A stretch of 64,000 bases of DNA, from NCBI RefSeq assembly GCF_014694385.1, contig NZ_JAAOCA010000004.1:62001-126000 (forward strand), in the 5' to 3' direction. Under the pieces are notes generated by a model, which saw only the letters and a list, made by a program, of their open reading frames with translations, was not told where the DNA came from and made no database searches. This DNA comes from Pseudomonas typographi (GTDB lineage Bacteria > Pseudomonadota > Gammaproteobacteria > Pseudomonadales > Pseudomonadaceae). This document shows positions 20,727-31,537 of this stretch, in pieces (the first letter of the stretch is position 1; every line of letters begins with the position of its first letter). Both the position numbers and the translations under genes were made by a program.

Positions 20727-23573
20727 ATGGACAAGACTTACCAGCCCCACGCTATCGAAACTGCCTGGTACACCACCTGGGAGTCGCAAAACTATTTCGC
20801 GCCCCGGGGTGCTGGCGAGTCGTACACCATCATGATCCCGCCGCCGAACGTGACCGGCAGCTTGCACATGGGCCACGGGTTCAACAATGCGATCATGGAC
20901 GCACTGATCCGCTTTCGGCGCATGCAAGGCCGCAACACACTGTGGCAGCCCGGCACCGACCATGCCGGCATCGCAACCCAGATGCTGGTCGAGCGCCAGC
21001 TCGAAGCCAAAGGCCAAAACCGCCACGACCTGGGGCGGGAAAAATTTCTCGAGAAAGTCTGGGAATGGAAAGGCCAATCCGGTGGCAACATCAGCCGCCA
21101 AATCCGCCGCCTGGGCTCTTCGGTAGACTGGACCCGCGAGCGCTTTACCATGGACGACGGCCTCAGCGAGGCGGTCAAGGAAGCCTTCGTGCGCCTGCAC
21201 GAAGACGGCTTGATCTATCGCGGCAAGCGCCTGGTTAACTGGGACACCAAGCTGCACACCGCCATCTCTGACCTTGAAGTGGAAAACCACGACGAAAAAG
21301 GCCACCTGTGGAACCTGCGGTATCCCCTGGCGGACGGCGCGAAAACCGCCGACGGTAAAGACTACCTGATCGTCGCCACCACGCGCCCGGAAACCCTGCT
21401 CGGCGATTCTGCCGTGGCGGTGAACCCCACAGACGAACGCTACCGAGCCCTGATCGGCCGGTTCGTCGAGCTGCCGCTGGTCGGCCGCCGCATCCCGATC
21501 GTCGCCGACGATTATTGCGACCCTGAGTTCGGCACCGGCTGCGTGAAAATCACCCCGGCCCATGATTTCAACGACTACGAAGTCGGCAAGCGCCACAACC
21601 TGCCGCTGATCAACATTTTCGACAAGAATGCCCAAGTGCTGGCCGCCGCACAGGTGTTCAACCTCGATGGCAGCGTCAACCACACCCTCGATAACGCCTT
21701 GCCGGGCGAATTCGCCGGCCTCGACCGCTTCGAGGCGCGCCGGCGTATCGTCGCGGCGATGGACGCTCTGGGCCTGTTGCTCAGCGTCGACGACCATGCG
21801 CTGAAGGTGCCGAAAGGCGACCGCTCCGGCACCGTGATCGAGCCCTGGTTGACCGACCAGTGGTACGTGTCGACCAAGCCGCTGGCAGCACCGGCGATCG
21901 CCGCCGTCGAAGATGGCCGCATCCAGTTCGTGCCCAAGCAGTACGAAAACATGTACTTCTCGTGGATGCGCGACATCCAGGACTGGTGCATCAGCCGCCA
22001 GTTGTGGTGGGGCCACCGCATTCCAGCGTGGTACGACGAGGCCGGCAACGTGTATGTGGGCCGCAACGAAGCCGAAGTGCGTGCCAAGCATGCCCTGCCG
22101 GCCAGCACCGCCCTGGCGCAAGATAACGACGTGCTCGACACCTGGTTCAGCTCGGGCCTGTGGACCTTCTCCACGCTGGGCTGGCCGGAACAAACCGAGG
22201 CCCTGAAAACCTTCCACCCCACCGATGTATTGGTCTCAGGTTTCGACATCATCTTCTTCTGGGTCGCCCGGATGATCATGCTCACCCTGCACTTGGTCCA
22301 GCACGACGACGGCAGCCCACAAGTGCCGTTCAAGACGGTATACATGCACGGCCTGGTGCGTGATAGCCAAGGGCAAAAGATGTCGAAATCCAAGGGCAAC
22401 GTACTTGATCCGCTGGACATCGTCGACGGCATCACCCTTGACGCCCTGCTGGAAAAACGCACCAGCGGCTTGATGCAGCCCAAGCTCGCCGACAAGATCG
22501 CCAAGCAAACCCGCGCCGAGTTCCCCGAGGGCATCGCCAGCTACGGCACCGATGCGCTACGTTTTACCTTCTGCTCGCTGGCCTCCACAGGCCGCGACAT
22601 CAAGTTCGATATGGGCCGGGTCGAGGGCTACCGCAACTTCTGCAACAAGATCTGGAACGCCGCCCGCTACGTGCTCGACAAAGGCGAAGATTGCGGGCAA
22701 AAAGGCGAAGCCTACGAGCTGTCGTTGGCCGACCGGTGGATCATCTCGCAGTTGCAGCGCACCGAAGCCGAAGTGACCCGCCAACTTGAGCAGTTCCGTT
22801 TCGACCTGGCCACCCAGGCGCTGTACGAGTTCATCTGGAACCAGTATTGCGACTGGTACCTGGAGCTGTCCAAGCCGGTGCTGTGGGACGAAAACGCACC
22901 GGCAACACGCCAGCGCGGCACCCGCCGCACCCTGGTACGGGTGCTCGAAGTCGCCTTGCGCCTGGCGCATCCCTTCATGCCGTTCATCACCGAAGAGATC
23001 TGGCAACGCATCGCACCACTGGCCGGCATCGAGGGCAAAACCATCATGCTGCAGCCGTGGCCGGTGGCCGACGAGGGCCGTATCGATGCCGATGCCGAGC
23101 GTGACATCGAATGGGTCAAGGGCCTGATGCTGGGTGTTCGCAATATCCGCGGCGAAATGAACATCGGCCCCGGTAAGCCGCTGGCCCTGTACCTGAAAAA
23201 CGCCAATGCCGACGACCAGCGCCGCCTGGCCGAGAACGAGGCGCTGCTGCGCAAGCTGGCGAAGATCGAGTCGTTCACCGTGCTGGGTGCGGGCGAAGAG
23301 GCACCCCTGGCCGCTACCGCGCTGGTCGGCGAGTTGGAAGTGCTGGTGCCCATGGCCGGATTGATCGACAAGGGTGCCGAGCTCGCGCGCCTGGACAAAG
23401 AAATCCAGCGGCTACAAGGCGAGGTTCACCGCGTCGGCGGCAAGCTTTCGAACGCCGCGTTCGTCGACAAGGCGCCGCCTGCGGTGATCGAAAAAGAGCG
23501 CGCCAAGCTCGCTGAGGCCGAACAAGCCCTGGCCAAGCTTGCCGAGCAACACACGCGTATCGCCAGCCTCTAA
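20727..23573 (+). CDS. valS: Valine--tRNA ligase
   Basis: A 948-residue class I aminoacyl-tRNA synthetase charging tRNA-Val. The HIGH-type motif appears in [18 protein letters not shown] (about residues 40-58) and the KMSKS loop in [16 protein letters not shown] (about 553). The CP1 editing domain sits between them ([15 protein letters not shown]). The anticodon-binding region (about 690-850) and a C-terminal coiled-coil arm ([24 protein letters not shown]) complete the protein. ATG 20727 is the family start; an upstream in-frame start at 20685 lacks conservation. Length is normal. Confidence 0.97.
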   Translation: MDKTYQPHAIETAWYTTWESQNYFAPRGAGESYTIMIPPPNVTGSLHMGHGFNNAIMDALIRFRRMQGRNTLWQPGTDHAGIATQMLVERQLEAKGQNRHDLGREKFLEKVWEWKGQSGGNISRQIRRLGSSVDWTRERFTMDDGLSEAVKEAFVRLHEDGLIYRGKRLVNWDTKLHTAISDLEVENHDEKGHLWNLRYPLADGAKTADGKDYLIVATTRPETLLGDSAVAVNPTDERYRALIGRFVELPLVGRRIPIVADDYCDPEFGTGCVKITPAHDFNDYEVGKRHNLPLINIFDKNAQVLAAAQVFNLDGSVNHTLDNALPGEFAGLDRFEARRRIVAAMDALGLLLSVDDHALKVPKGDRSGTVIEPWLTDQWYVSTKPLAAPAIAAVEDGRIQFVPKQYENMYFSWMRDIQDWCISRQLWWGHRIPAWYDEAGNVYVGRNEAEVRAKHALPASTALAQDNDVLDTWFSSGLWTFSTLGWPEQTEALKTFHPTDVLVSGFDIIFFWVARMIMLTLHLVQHDDGSPQVPFKTVYMHGLVRDSQGQKMSKSKGNVLDPLDIVDGITLDALLEKRTSGLMQPKLADKIAKQTRAEFPEGIASYGTDALRFTFCSLASTGRDIKFDMGRVEGYRNFCNKIWNAARYVLDKGEDCGQKGEAYELSLADRWIISQLQRTEAEVTRQLEQFRFDLATQALYEFIWNQYCDWYLELSKPVLWDENAPATRQRGTRRTLVRVLEVALRLAHPFMPFITEEIWQRIAPLAGIEGKTIMLQPWPVADEGRIDADAERDIEWVKGLMLGVRNIRGEMNIGPGKPLALYLKNANADDQRRLAENEALLRKLAKIESFTVLGAGEEAPLAATALVGELEVLVPMAGLIDKGAELARLDKEIQRLQGEVHRVGGKLSNAAFVDKAPPAVIEKERAKLAEAEQALAKLAEQHTRIASL

Positions 23574-23622
23574 CTATCGCGGCCTCGCCCCTGCGGGGGC
23601 AGGCTGCCCTGCCATTGCCGCC

Positions 23623-24540
23623 ATGAGCCCCGACAAACCCAACCTGCACCCGCGCAACCGCCACCAGGGCCGTTACGACTTCCCGGCGTTAATACGCCAA
23701 TGCCCTGAACTGGGCGAATTCGTGATCAGCAACCCCTATGGTAAGCCAAGCATCGATTTCGCCAACCCAGCGGCGGTGAAGGTATTCAACCGCGCCCTGC
23801 TCAAGGCCCTGTATGGCATCGCCTGGTGGGACATCCCCCCCGGTTACCTGTGCCCACCCGTACCGGGCCGGGCCGACTACCTGCACGGTTTGGCAGACCT
23901 GCTCGCCCGCCATAACGGCGGGAAAATCCCCCGTGGGGCGCAGGTGCGGGTGCTGGATGTGGGCGTCGGCGCCAACTGCATCTACCCGTTGCTGGGCCAC
24001 GCCGATTACCGCTGGGCATTCGTCGGCAGCGACATCGACAGCGTGGCACTGGCCTCGGCGCGCACCCTGGCCCAGGCCAACGGCCTGGCAAAAACCATTG
24101 AACTGCGCCAACAGGGCAACCCCCGGCACATCCTCAATGGTGTGATCGGCGCCACTGAGCACTTCACCCTTACCCTTTGCAACCCGCCCTTTCATGCCTC
24201 AGCGGGCGAGGCCAGCCGCGGCAGCGAGCGCAAGTGGCGCAACCTTGGCAAGCTTGACCCCGCCCGCCCACTACCGGCGCTCAACTTCGGCGGCCAAAGC
24301 AACGAACTGTGGTGCGAAGGGGGGGAACTGGCCTTCATCAGCCAACTCATCGATGAGAGCGTGGGGTTTGCCAAGCACGTGCAATGGTTCAGCAGCCTGG
24401 TGTCAAAAGCGGCCAACCTGCCGCCCCTGAAGGCCCGCCTGCAACGGGCAGGTGCCCGCCATGTCGAGGTCGGCGAAATGGGCCAAGGGCAAAAGCGCAG
24501 CCGGTTCTTGGCGTGGAGCTTCGGCCCGGCCGGCATCTAG
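23623..24540 (+). CDS. rlmF: 23S rRNA (adenine-1618-N6)-methyltransferase
   Basis: A 305-residue SAM-dependent methyltransferase of the RlmF/YbiN family that methylates A1618 of 23S rRNA. The SAM-binding motif is [18 protein letters not shown] (about residues 108-125), and the adenine N6-methyltransferase signature NPPFHAS is at about 187. [16 protein letters not shown] near the N-terminus is a family hallmark. ATG 23623 lies 49 bp after valS. A GCCCC/GGGGC mini-hairpin is in that gap. It ends at a terminator shared with the convergent hupN gene. Confidence 0.93.
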   Translation: MSPDKPNLHPRNRHQGRYDFPALIRQCPELGEFVISNPYGKPSIDFANPAAVKVFNRALLKALYGIAWWDIPPGYLCPPVPGRADYLHGLADLLARHNGGKIPRGAQVRVLDVGVGANCIYPLLGHADYRWAFVGSDIDSVALASARTLAQANGLAKTIELRQQGNPRHILNGVIGATEHFTLTLCNPPFHASAGEASRGSERKWRNLGKLDPARPLPALNFGGQSNELWCEGGELAFISQLIDESVGFAKHVQWFSSLVSKAANLPPLKARLQRAGARHVEVGEMGQGQKRSRFLAWSFGPAGI

Positions 24541-24564
24541 TGTGGTGTGTATAGCGCAGGCAAT

Positions 24565-24601
24565 AAAAAACCGCGCCACCGCAGTGCGGGGCGCGGTTTT
24601 T
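24565..24601. terminator. Bidirectional terminator between rlmF and hupN
   Basis: AAAAAACCGCGCC pairs with GGCGCGGTTTTT around a GC-rich loop. Its symmetry, and position between two convergent genes, indicates use from both strands. Confidence 0.85.
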
Positions 24602-24618
24602 GCGGTAAGCCCGCAGGC

Positions 24619-24900
24619 TTACTTATTGATAGCGTCGGTCAGCACCTTGGCCGGTACGAACTTTACGACCTTCTTGGCAGCGATTTCGATCGCAGCGCCG
24701 GTCGAAGGGTTGCGGCCAGTGCGCGCCGGGCGCTCGGTTATCTTCAGCTTGCCGATGCCTGGCAGGGTGATTTCGGAGCCATTTTCCAACTGATCCGCAA
24801 CGATTTGGCCCACTTGCTCAAGCGCGCCCCTGACGGTGTTTTTCGGAGCGTCAATCGCTTCGGCGATGTCGGCGATCAATTGGTCTTTGGTCAATGCCAT
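24619..24900 (-). CDS. hupN: HU-family DNA-binding protein
   Basis: A 93-residue nucleoid protein of the HU/IHF family (MALTKDQLIADIAEAIDAPKNTV start). The beta-arm carries the family signature GKLKITERPARTGRNPSTGAAIEI with the conserved Pro at the arm tip. The basic C-terminus is FVPAKVLTDAINK. Pseudomonads have several HU genes; the position next to the NdpA nucleoid protein fits hupN as I remember it in P. putida. HU proteins bend and constrain DNA non-specifically. A ribosome site (AAAGGAACATCGAC) precedes the ATG. Confidence 0.9.
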   Translation of the reverse strand: MALTKDQLIADIAEAIDAPKNTVRGALEQVGQIVADQLENGSEITLPGIGKLKITERPARTGRNPSTGAAIEIAAKKVVKFVPAKVLTDAINK

Positions 24901-25284
24901 GTCGATGTTCCTTTATGTAATAAAACAAGTGGAGTGCAGAGCGCAACGCCAGCCGCGGGGCGGACTTACAATGCAAAGCCAAATACCTGGCCTACTGCCT
25001 CGATGGTCGGGCATATAGATACGCAAAACGGTATTTGGTTCGCGAGCGAGCACGCCTCTACAGGGCTATACGGCGCGGATTCCGGGGGTTGCCGACCCGC
25101 TCCGCTAGACCGGGCAAAGCTAGCACAGCGTGTGGCAAATATCCGCCTTTATTCCCATAAATATTAAATAAAATTGATCTCATGACCGAAAAACAGCCAA
25201 AACAGCAACTCCATGCGGCACAGTGGCCCGGCCCACGCAGCCGTTGCGTTAAACTCTTGCCCTTTTGACCTCGCCGAGAAAGCC
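24901..25284. other. Divergent promoter region of hupN and ndpA
   Basis: 384 bp between divergently transcribed nucleoid-protein genes, AT-rich in two patches (around 24910-24930 and 25145-25180, the latter AAATATTAAATAAAATTG). These patches are the likely promoters, but I could not choose specific -35/-10 pairs. No RNA gene is apparent. Confidence 0.4.
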
Positions 25285-26289
25285 ATGCCGATTCGCCACT
25301 GCATCGTTCACCTGATCGACAAAAAGCCCGACGGTAGCCCGGCCGTGCTGCATGCCCGGGACAAAGAACTGGGCGAGTCGCAGGCAATCGAGCACCTGCT
25401 CGCAGACCTCAACGAAAGTTACAACGCCAAGCAAGGCAAAGCGTGGGGCCTGTTCCATGGCGAGTCGGGTGCCTATCCGTTCAGCGGCTGGCTCAAAGCG
25501 TACCTGGAGGATGAACAAGACTTTACGGCCTTTACCGTCGAGGCCGTTCAACACCTGCAAAAGTTGATGGAAGAGTCGAACCTTTCCGTCGGTGGCCACG
25601 TACTGTTTGCCCACTACCAGCAAGGCATGACCGACTACCTGGCCATCGCCCTGTTGCACCACAGCGAGGGGGTGGCGGTGAACGCAGAATTGGACGTGAC
25701 GCCCTCACGCCATTTGGACCTGTCGCAATTGCACCTGGCGGCGCGCATCAACCTGTCCGAATGGCGCAACAACCTGCAGTCCAAACAGTACATCTCGTTC
25801 ATCAAGGGCAAAAACGGTAAAAAAGTGTCGGATTACTTTCGCGATTTCATCGGCTGCCAGGAAGGCATCGACGGGCCCGGCGAAACCCGCACCCTACTCA
25901 AGGCGTTCAGCGATTACGTAGAAAGCGAGGACCTGCCCGAAGAAGCCGCACGGGAGAAAACCAACACTTTGGTTGCGTATGCCACCACGCAAAGCAAATT
26001 GGGCGAGCCCGTGACACTGGAAGAGCTCTCGGAATTAATTGACGAAGACCGCCCCCGCGCTTTCTACGAACATATCCGCAACAAAGACTATGGCTTGTCG
26101 CCGGAGATTCCCGCGGATAAACGTACCCTCAACCAATTCCGCCGCTTCACCGGCCGCGCCGAGGGGTTATCCATCAGCTTCGAAGCTCACTTGCTGGGCT
26201 CGAAGATCGAATACGACGAAGAGGCCGGCACACTGACCATCAAGGGCGTGCCGACCCAACTGGCAGACCAGCTCAAGCGCCGAAAGTAA
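25285..26289 (+). CDS. ndpA: Nucleoid-associated protein YejK/NdpA
   Basis: A 334-residue protein of the YejK/NdpA (37-kDa nucleoid-associated) family. The start [29 protein letters not shown] and the segments [25 protein letters not shown] and [26 protein letters not shown] are family-typical. It is soluble, with no membrane segment. ATG 25285 gives the usual length; an in-frame start at 25213 lacks conservation. It is thought to bind nucleoid DNA; its exact role is unclear. It is divergent from hupN, so two nucleoid proteins share one intergenic region. Confidence 0.9.
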   Translation: MPIRHCIVHLIDKKPDGSPAVLHARDKELGESQAIEHLLADLNESYNAKQGKAWGLFHGESGAYPFSGWLKAYLEDEQDFTAFTVEAVQHLQKLMEESNLSVGGHVLFAHYQQGMTDYLAIALLHHSEGVAVNAELDVTPSRHLDLSQLHLAARINLSEWRNNLQSKQYISFIKGKNGKKVSDYFRDFIGCQEGIDGPGETRTLLKAFSDYVESEDLPEEAAREKTNTLVAYATTQSKLGEPVTLEELSELIDEDRPRAFYEHIRNKDYGLSPEIPADKRTLNQFRRFTGRAEGLSISFEAHLLGSKIEYDEEAGTLTIKGVPTQLADQLKRRK

Positions 26290-26312
26290 CCGGTCTGCGT
26301 ACCTGGCCTGGA

Positions 26313-27248
26313 TCACGCGCGGCCCACCGCGAACCCCAGCCGCGGAAAATGCACGTGCACCGTGCCAGCGCGCTCGTCCACACGCTTGATGATCACTTCA
26401 TAGGTGCCACTGTACACCAGCTCGCCCAATACCGGCTCTACCCCATAGTCGGTGGCTGCAACCTGTACCTCCGCCCCGAGCTTAAGGCCATTGGGGTCTT
26501 CGTTCGCGCCTTCCGGCAAGGCCGCCGGGGCCGCTGCCTTGGCGATCTCGATGGCATCGGCACTGGCCAGCTCGCTCGGCGCACCGTGCCCAAAGCCCAA
26601 CACCCGGCCGAGCCACGCCGCCGTTTCGGGGTAAGCATCCACCAGCGGCGCGGTGACCGGCGTACCCTTGAGGAACCATAAACAATGGGCCAAGGCGAAG
26701 TCGGCGTAGGTGGCGGCACCGAACAGATAATCGCCCTTGGCGTGGGCTATCTGATGTTCGAGGCGGCCCATCAACGCTGGCCATTCCTGGCGCACCTGCT
26801 CCAGGGCCTGGCGCTGGGCGATGCCTCCGCTGAACAGCTTGGCGCGGTCTGCCAGGAAGGCTTGGCGTTGTTCATCATTGAAACGGGCAAAGCGAACCGC
26901 TGCGGACTCCGGCTGGAACACCCATGCCACCGCGCGTGGAAAAACCACCTGGCCGGCCCAGGCGCCGAACGCACTGACCAGCGCATCGAGCGCGGCGGGA
27001 AACAGCGCTGGCAAGGCTTTTTCGGCATCGATGCGCCGGGCGATCAGGGCCGTATCGCAATAGATATCGGCCCCTACCTGCAGCACTGGTGTTTTGCGGT
27101 ACCCCCCGGTCAACGCGGTGAGGTCAGGCTTGGGCATCATCGGCGGGATGGTGACCGAACGCCACGACAAGCCTTTGAAGCCGAGCATCAACCGGGCTTT
27201 TTCAGCATAGGGCGAGGCGGGGTAATGGTGGAGGATCAACTCATTCAT
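26313..27248 (-). CDS. Glutathione S-transferase-like protein
   Basis: A 311-residue protein with an N-terminal thioredoxin-fold GST domain (MNELILHHYPASPYAEKARLMLGFKGL; the Ser-Pro-Tyr region takes the place of the catalytic segment) and a helical C-terminal GST domain (about 95-210). An extra C-terminal tail of about 90 residues (KLGAEVQVAATDYGVEPVLGELVYSG) looks like a small beta domain and makes it longer than a usual GST (about 200-220). ATG 27248 is preferred to GTG 27260. Substrate unknown; it could be a dehalogenase-, isomerase- or stress-related GST. Confidence 0.82.
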   Translation of the reverse strand: MNELILHHYPASPYAEKARLMLGFKGLSWRSVTIPPMMPKPDLTALTGGYRKTPVLQVGADIYCDTALIARRIDAEKALPALFPAALDALVSAFGAWAGQVVFPRAVAWVFQPESAAVRFARFNDEQRQAFLADRAKLFSGGIAQRQALEQVRQEWPALMGRLEHQIAHAKGDYLFGAATYADFALAHCLWFLKGTPVTAPLVDAYPETAAWLGRVLGFGHGAPSELASADAIEIAKAAAPAALPEGANEDPNGLKLGAEVQVAATDYGVEPVLGELVYSGTYEVIIKRVDERAGTVHVHFPRLGFAVGRA

Positions 27249-27359
27249 CGGGGGCGGCACCTTTGTTATTGGGTAAGACCTACGCTGCGCTTGCCATAAC
27301 GGCTTACCGCCACACCATCGCAGTAAACGTGGGATCTGCCAAGGGGCGCCGTTTGGCCG

Positions 27360-27644
27360 TTAGGGTACCGGCCTGTAAGCCGCGACCAACGCCTCCTTGG
27401 CCGCCTTGCGCAACCCCTTGATCAGCCGCTCGTGGCGCAAGGCCTCGGCCTTGCTCGGCCAGGCTTCTACATACACCAAGGCCACCGCTGGGCTGGAGGC
27501 GAAAAACCGCGCACCGCGCCCGCGCTGGTGGGCCACGAAGCGCCGTGCGGGGTTGTCGCTGATACCGCAGTACAACGCACCGTTGGCCGCCCGCACCAAG
27601 TACACGAACCACGGCCGTGGTGGCCCCACCAACTGCTCAGCCAT
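27360..27644 (-). CDS. GIY-YIG nuclease-superfamily protein (UPF0213-like)
   Basis: A 94-residue single-domain GIY-YIG protein. The core reads [30 protein letters not shown], containing the Y-x-Y/G-x-S pattern and the conserved Arg; the Glu of the nuclease site is likely in [12 protein letters not shown]. The start ATG 27644 overlaps the last bases of the upstream MFS gene by 8 bp, so it may be coupled to it. Small stand-alone members of this family have no firmly known role. Confidence 0.88.
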   Translation of the reverse strand: MAEQLVGPPRPWFVYLVRAANGALYCGISDNPARRFVAHQRGRGARFFASSPAVALVYVEAWPSKAEALRHERLIKGLRKAAKEALVAAYRPVP

Positions 27645-28881
27645 GCCCCGCCTCCACCTGCAATACCTGCGCCCGGCCAGCGCCCAGGCCGCAAGCGATC
27701 GCCGCCAAACCGATACCACCGAATAACCAGCCCACCGCCTGCCAACCGCCGGTGAGGTCATGCACCAGGCCAACGGCCAATGGCCCCATGGCCGCCAGGG
27801 TATAGCCCACCCCCTGGGCCATGCTCGACAACGCCGCCGCCACGTGGGCATCGCCCGCGCGCAGCACGATCAGGCTCAACGCCACGGCGAACATCGCGCC
27901 CTGGCCCAACCCCAGCACCACCGCCCAGCCCCATAGGCCACTCAGTGGCGCATACAAGCAACCGAACAAGCCGGCCAGCGTCAACGACATCACCCACACC
28001 ACCGCCAGGCGCTGGTCGCGCCCACGGGTGGCCAACCAGGGGGCGGCCAGCGCGCTGGGTAACTGCACGAGAATGGACCCGGAAGTGACCCAGCCCGCGC
28101 TTTCGGCGCTCAGCCCTCGTGCGATCAGCATCGACGGCAACCAGCCGAATACGATGTACGCCAGCGACGATTGCAAGCCCATGTACAACGTCACCTGCCA
28201 GGCCAGCGGCGCGCGCCACAGCCCGCGCACAGGGCGATGCGGGTGGCGCGCAGCGGCCCCGCCCTTGGCCTGCGGCCACCAGGCCAGCGCCGCCAGCAAC
28301 GCCGGCACCATCCAAAAGCCCAGGCCAAAGCGCCAACTGCCGCCCAGTGCGTCGGCCAACGGCACGCTGGCGCCGGCAGCCAACGCGGCGCCCAGGCACA
28401 GCGCCATGGTATAGACGCCGGTCAGGGTGCCCGCGTGGCGCGGGAAGTCACGCTTGACGATACCTGGCAGCAACACACCGATGATGCCGATGCTGGCGCC
28501 ACTGAGCAGGCTGCCGATGAACAAGCCGGCCGCCCCAAACTGGGTGCGCAGCGCAATACCTGCGCCCAGCGCGACCAACACCATGAGCACCACGCGTTCG
28601 GCGCCCAAGCGCCTCGCCAGCAGCGCCGCCAACGGCGCAAACACACCCAAGCAAAGCACCGGCAGCGTGGTCAGCAAGCCTGCGGCCGAGGCAGACAAGC
28701 CCACATCCGCAGACACCTGCCCAAGCAGGGGAGCCAAGCTGGACAACGCCGGGCGCAGGTTGAGCGCCACCAGCACCAACGCAACGAGCAATACCCATGG
28801 GCGCGTCGGCGGAGCATAAGGTTCGGGGGGGCGGCGGGCAGCCCGTGAATCGGCACCCTGGGTACAGGTGTTGGCAGGCAT
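27637..28881 (-). CDS. CynX/NimT-family MFS transporter
   Basis: A 414-residue, 12-span major facilitator with the CynX/NimT signature near the first helix ([22 protein letters not shown]) followed by [36 protein letters not shown] 28881 is chosen because GAG lies 8 bases upstream; ATG 28896 is an alternative. It follows the GntR gene by 27 bp on the same strand, suggesting that this regulator controls its own operon including the exporter. Substrates of the family include cyanate and 2-nitroimidazole; the one here is not predictable. Confidence 0.88.
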   Translation of the reverse strand: MPANTCTQGADSRAARRPPEPYAPPTRPWVLLVALVLVALNLRPALSSLAPLLGQVSADVGLSASAAGLLTTLPVLCLGVFAPLAALLARRLGAERVVLMVLVALGAGIALRTQFGAAGLFIGSLLSGASIGIIGVLLPGIVKRDFPRHAGTLTGVYTMALCLGAALAAGASVPLADALGGSWRFGLGFWMVPALLAALAWWPQAKGGAAARHPHRPVRGLWRAPLAWQVTLYMGLQSSLAYIVFGWLPSMLIARGLSAESAGWVTSGSILVQLPSALAAPWLATRGRDQRLAVVWVMSLTLAGLFGCLYAPLSGLWGWAVVLGLGQGAMFAVALSLIVLRAGDAHVAAALSSMAQGVGYTLAAMGPLAVGLVHDLTGGWQAVGWLFGGIGLAAIACGLGAGRAQVLQVEAGHG

Positions 28882-28907
28882 AAAAAAGTCTCGCATCGTC
28901 GTTATTA

Positions 28908-29573
28908 TCAGTGGGCCGGGCGGTTGTCGATCAAGGCCCGGCACAACTGCGCGGCCAGCGCGGTGTGGCGGGCTTCGAGCGCGTCGACCATCTGCACATG
29001 CAGGTCGAACACCTCTTGCGGGCGTTGCTCAGGGGCCAGCACCCGGCGCAGCGACTCAGCCACCACCTGGCTGAAATAGCGATACAGCTGGCTGAGCATG
29101 GGATTATGGGCGGCATCCACCAGGCGTTGGTGAAACACCATGTCGCAGGCGATGTAACGCTCAAGGTCGTAATGGTAGTGGGCCCCGCTGTGCTCCAACG
29201 CCGTACGCAGCTCAGCCAAGTCTTGCTCGGTGCGGCGCTCGGCGGCCAGCATGATGGCTTCGACCTCAATGATGCGGCGCGTTTCCCGTGCGTGTTCGAG
29301 GGTACACCCCGACATCGCCTTGAGCGCATCGAACGGGTCGGCGCGCCCCCGCAGGTAGCTGCCGTCACCCTGGCGCACCTCCACCAAGCCGGTGAAGGCC
29401 AATATGCGCATGGCTTCGCGTACGGTATTGCGGCTGATGCCCAATTCCTGGGCAAGCTCAGGTTCCGTAGGCAGCCGCTCGCCCAGTTGCCACTGGCCCT
29501 GGCCGATGCGCTCGCGCAGTTGTTCCAGCGCTTGGTCGACCAAGGAGCGTTTAATCAAGGCCGCGGAAGGCAT
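28908..29573 (-). CDS. FadR/GntR-family transcriptional regulator
   Basis: A 221-residue regulator with an N-terminal winged helix-turn-helix (LPTEPELAQELGISRNTVREAMRILAFTGLVEVRQGDGSYL, about residues 35-76) and a helical FCD effector domain (about 90-215). The FCD domain has conserved acidic/His positions (D in CDMVFHQRLVDAAHNP) that usually bind a metal and a carboxylate. ATG 29573 has GGA five bases upstream. The MFS gene follows 27 bp downstream, so it probably regulates that transporter. Ligand unknown. Confidence 0.88.
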   Translation of the reverse strand: MPSAALIKRSLVDQALEQLRERIGQGQWQLGERLPTEPELAQELGISRNTVREAMRILAFTGLVEVRQGDGSYLRGRADPFDALKAMSGCTLEHARETRRIIEVEAIMLAAERRTEQDLAELRTALEHSGAHYHYDLERYIACDMVFHQRLVDAAHNPMLSQLYRYFSQVVAESLRRVLAPEQRPQEVFDLHVQMVDALEARHTALAAQLCRALIDNRPAH

Positions 29574-29611
29574 TTCGTCCAATCATCGGATGAATTTGCC
29601 CATAAGGGTAA

Positions 29612-29649
29612 GCCCGCCGGCAGCGGGTAGCAACCCGGTGCCGACGGGC
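29612..29649. repeat. Imperfect hairpin between aapP and the GntR gene
   Basis: GCCCG-GGCA-CGGGT pairs with ACCCG-TGCC-CGGGC, with two small mismatches and an AGCA loop. It lies about 10 bp after the aapP stop. It lacks a T run on either side, so it may be a transcript-end or mRNA-stabilising hairpin rather than a strong terminator. Confidence 0.45.
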
Positions 29650-29659
29650 CGGCAGGCCA

Positions 29660-30418
29660 TCAGTGCAGGATCTGCCCCAAGAACAGTTGGGTACGTTCAT
29701 TCTGCGGCCGGTCGAAGAAGTCGTCCGGCTTGGCCTGTTCAACGATCTCGCCTTTGTCCATGAAGATCACCCGGTCGGCCACGGTGCGGGCGAAGCCCAT
29801 CTCGTGGGTCACACACAGCATGGTCATGCCGTCGTTGGCAAGGCCCACCATGGTGTCGAGCACCTCCTTGACCATCTCCGGGTCCAATGCCGAGGTGGGT
29901 TCGTCAAACAGCATGATCTTGGGTTTCATGCACAATGCACGGGCGATCGCCACCCGCTGCTGCTGGCCACCGGAGAGCTGGCCCGGGTATTTGTGGGCTT
30001 GCTCGGGAATGCGCACGCGCTGCAAGTAATGCATGGCGATTTCCTCGGCTTCCTTCTTCGGCATCTTGCGTACCCACATCGGTGCCAACGTGCAGTTTTG
30101 CAGAATGGTCAAATGCGGGAACAGGTTGAAGTGCTGGAACACCATGCCCACTTCACGGCGAACGTTTTCGATCTGCTTGAGGTCGTTGGTCAGCTCGGTG
30201 CCATCGACCACGATGCTGCCCTTCTGGTGCTCTTCGAGGCGGTTGATGCAGCGGATGGTGGTCGATTTGCCCGAGCCGGAGGGCCCGCACAGCACGATGC
30301 GCTCGCCCTGACGCACATTCAGGTTGATGTCCTTGAGCACATGGAACTGGCCGTACCATTTGTTCACCGCTTCCATGCGGATGATGCCATCGGCGCCAGG
30401 TTGCTTGATATCACTCAT
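29660..30418 (-). CDS. aapP: General L-amino acid ABC transporter ATP-binding protein
   Basis: A 252-residue ABC ATPase that powers the AapJQMP polar amino-acid importer. Walker A is GPSGSGKST (about 45-53), the signature is [15 protein letters not shown] (about 148-162), Walker B is [14 protein letters not shown], and the switch His is in [11 protein letters not shown] 30418 lies 11 bp after the aapM stop. It is the last gene of the four-gene operon. Confidence 0.95.
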   Translation of the reverse strand: MSDIKQPGADGIIRMEAVNKWYGQFHVLKDINLNVRQGERIVLCGPSGSGKSTTIRCINRLEEHQKGSIVVDGTELTNDLKQIENVRREVGMVFQHFNLFPHLTILQNCTLAPMWVRKMPKKEAEEIAMHYLQRVRIPEQAHKYPGQLSGGQQQRVAIARALCMKPKIMLFDEPTSALDPEMVKEVLDTMVGLANDGMTMLCVTHEMGFARTVADRVIFMDKGEIVEQAKPDDFFDRPQNERTQLFLGQILH

Positions 30419-30429
30419 CGGGTCGACTC

Positions 30430-31527
30430 CTAACGCTTATGGCCAGTATCCAGCTTACGTTCCAGGTGCATGGAATAGCGGGACATACCGAAACAGAAAA
30501 TCCAGAACACCAGGGCGGCGAACACGTAGCCCTCGGTGGCCATACCGAGCCATTTAGGGTCGGCGGACGCTTGCTTGACACTGTTGAGCAACTCGAACAG
30601 GCCAACGATGTAGACCAACGAGGTGTCTTTGAACAGCGCGATGAAGGTGTTCACCAGGCCCGGGATTACCAGCTTCAGCGCCTGTGGCAGCACCACCAGG
30701 AACATGCTGCGCCAGTACCCCAAGGCCATCGCCGCGGCGGCTTCATATTGGCCCTTCGGTATGGCCTGCATGCCACCGCGGACCACTTCGGCCACATAGG
30801 CGGACTCGAACAGAATGATGCCGATCAACGCCCGCAGCATTTTGTCGAAGCTCATGCCTTCGGGCAAAAACAGCGGCAGCATCACCGAGGCCATGAACAG
30901 CACGGTAATCAGCGGCACACCGCGCCAGAATTCGATGAAGGTCACGCAGACCACCCTCACCGCCGGCAACTTCGAGCGCCGGCCCAGGGCCAGCAGGATG
31001 CCCAGCGGCAACGCGCCGGCAATGCCCACCGTGGCGAGGATCAGGTTGAGCATCAGCCCACCCCACTGGGTGGTCGGCACGTGCTCCAGGCCCAGCATGC
31101 CGCCGCTCAGCAGGCAATACGCCAAGATCGGATAGAGCACCAGGAAAGCGATGCCGTACCTGAGCTTGTGGGTAAACCGCGCAACGAACAACGGCGCGGC
31201 ACCGACCACCGCCAGCAGCACGGTCAGGTCCACGCGCCAGCGCAGTTCCGGTGGGTAGTAGCCGTACATGAATTGGCCGAAACGCTGCTCGATGAACAAC
31301 CAGCAGGCACCCGACGGGGTACACTGCTCGCGGCTATCCCCCAGCCAGGTAGCCTGGAAAATCGCCCAACTCAGCAACGGCGGTACGATCAGCCAGATCA
31401 GGTACAGCGCCACCAGGGTAAGCAGCGTATTGGGCACACTTGAAAACAGGTTTGCCCGCAACCACGCGTAGACGCCCACGGTTGCTACCGGTGGCGGCAG
31501 GTCGGGTTTGAATTGATGGGTGGTCAT
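30430..31527 (-). CDS. aapM: General L-amino acid ABC transporter permease AapM
   Basis: A 365-residue HisM-type permease with an N-terminal extension typical of Aap/Bzt systems. It has a first span at about 30-55, a periplasmic loop containing CTPSGACW, and the core permease (about 150-350) with the EAA loop [24 protein letters not shown] that contacts AapP. It begins 10 bp downstream of aapQ. It forms the membrane channel together with AapQ. Confidence 0.93.
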   Translation of the reverse strand: MTTHQFKPDLPPPVATVGVYAWLRANLFSSVPNTLLTLVALYLIWLIVPPLLSWAIFQATWLGDSREQCTPSGACWLFIEQRFGQFMYGYYPPELRWRVDLTVLLAVVGAAPLFVARFTHKLRYGIAFLVLYPILAYCLLSGGMLGLEHVPTTQWGGLMLNLILATVGIAGALPLGILLALGRRSKLPAVRVVCVTFIEFWRGVPLITVLFMASVMLPLFLPEGMSFDKMLRALIGIILFESAYVAEVVRGGMQAIPKGQYEAAAAMALGYWRSMFLVVLPQALKLVIPGLVNTFIALFKDTSLVYIVGLFELLNSVKQASADPKWLGMATEGYVFAALVFWIFCFGMSRYSMHLERKLDTGHKR

Positions 31528-31537
31528 GCTTGCATCC

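Noticed and set aside
20700..22217. A 505-codon minus-strand frame opposite valS
   Set aside because: Shadow of valS; no recognisable domain.
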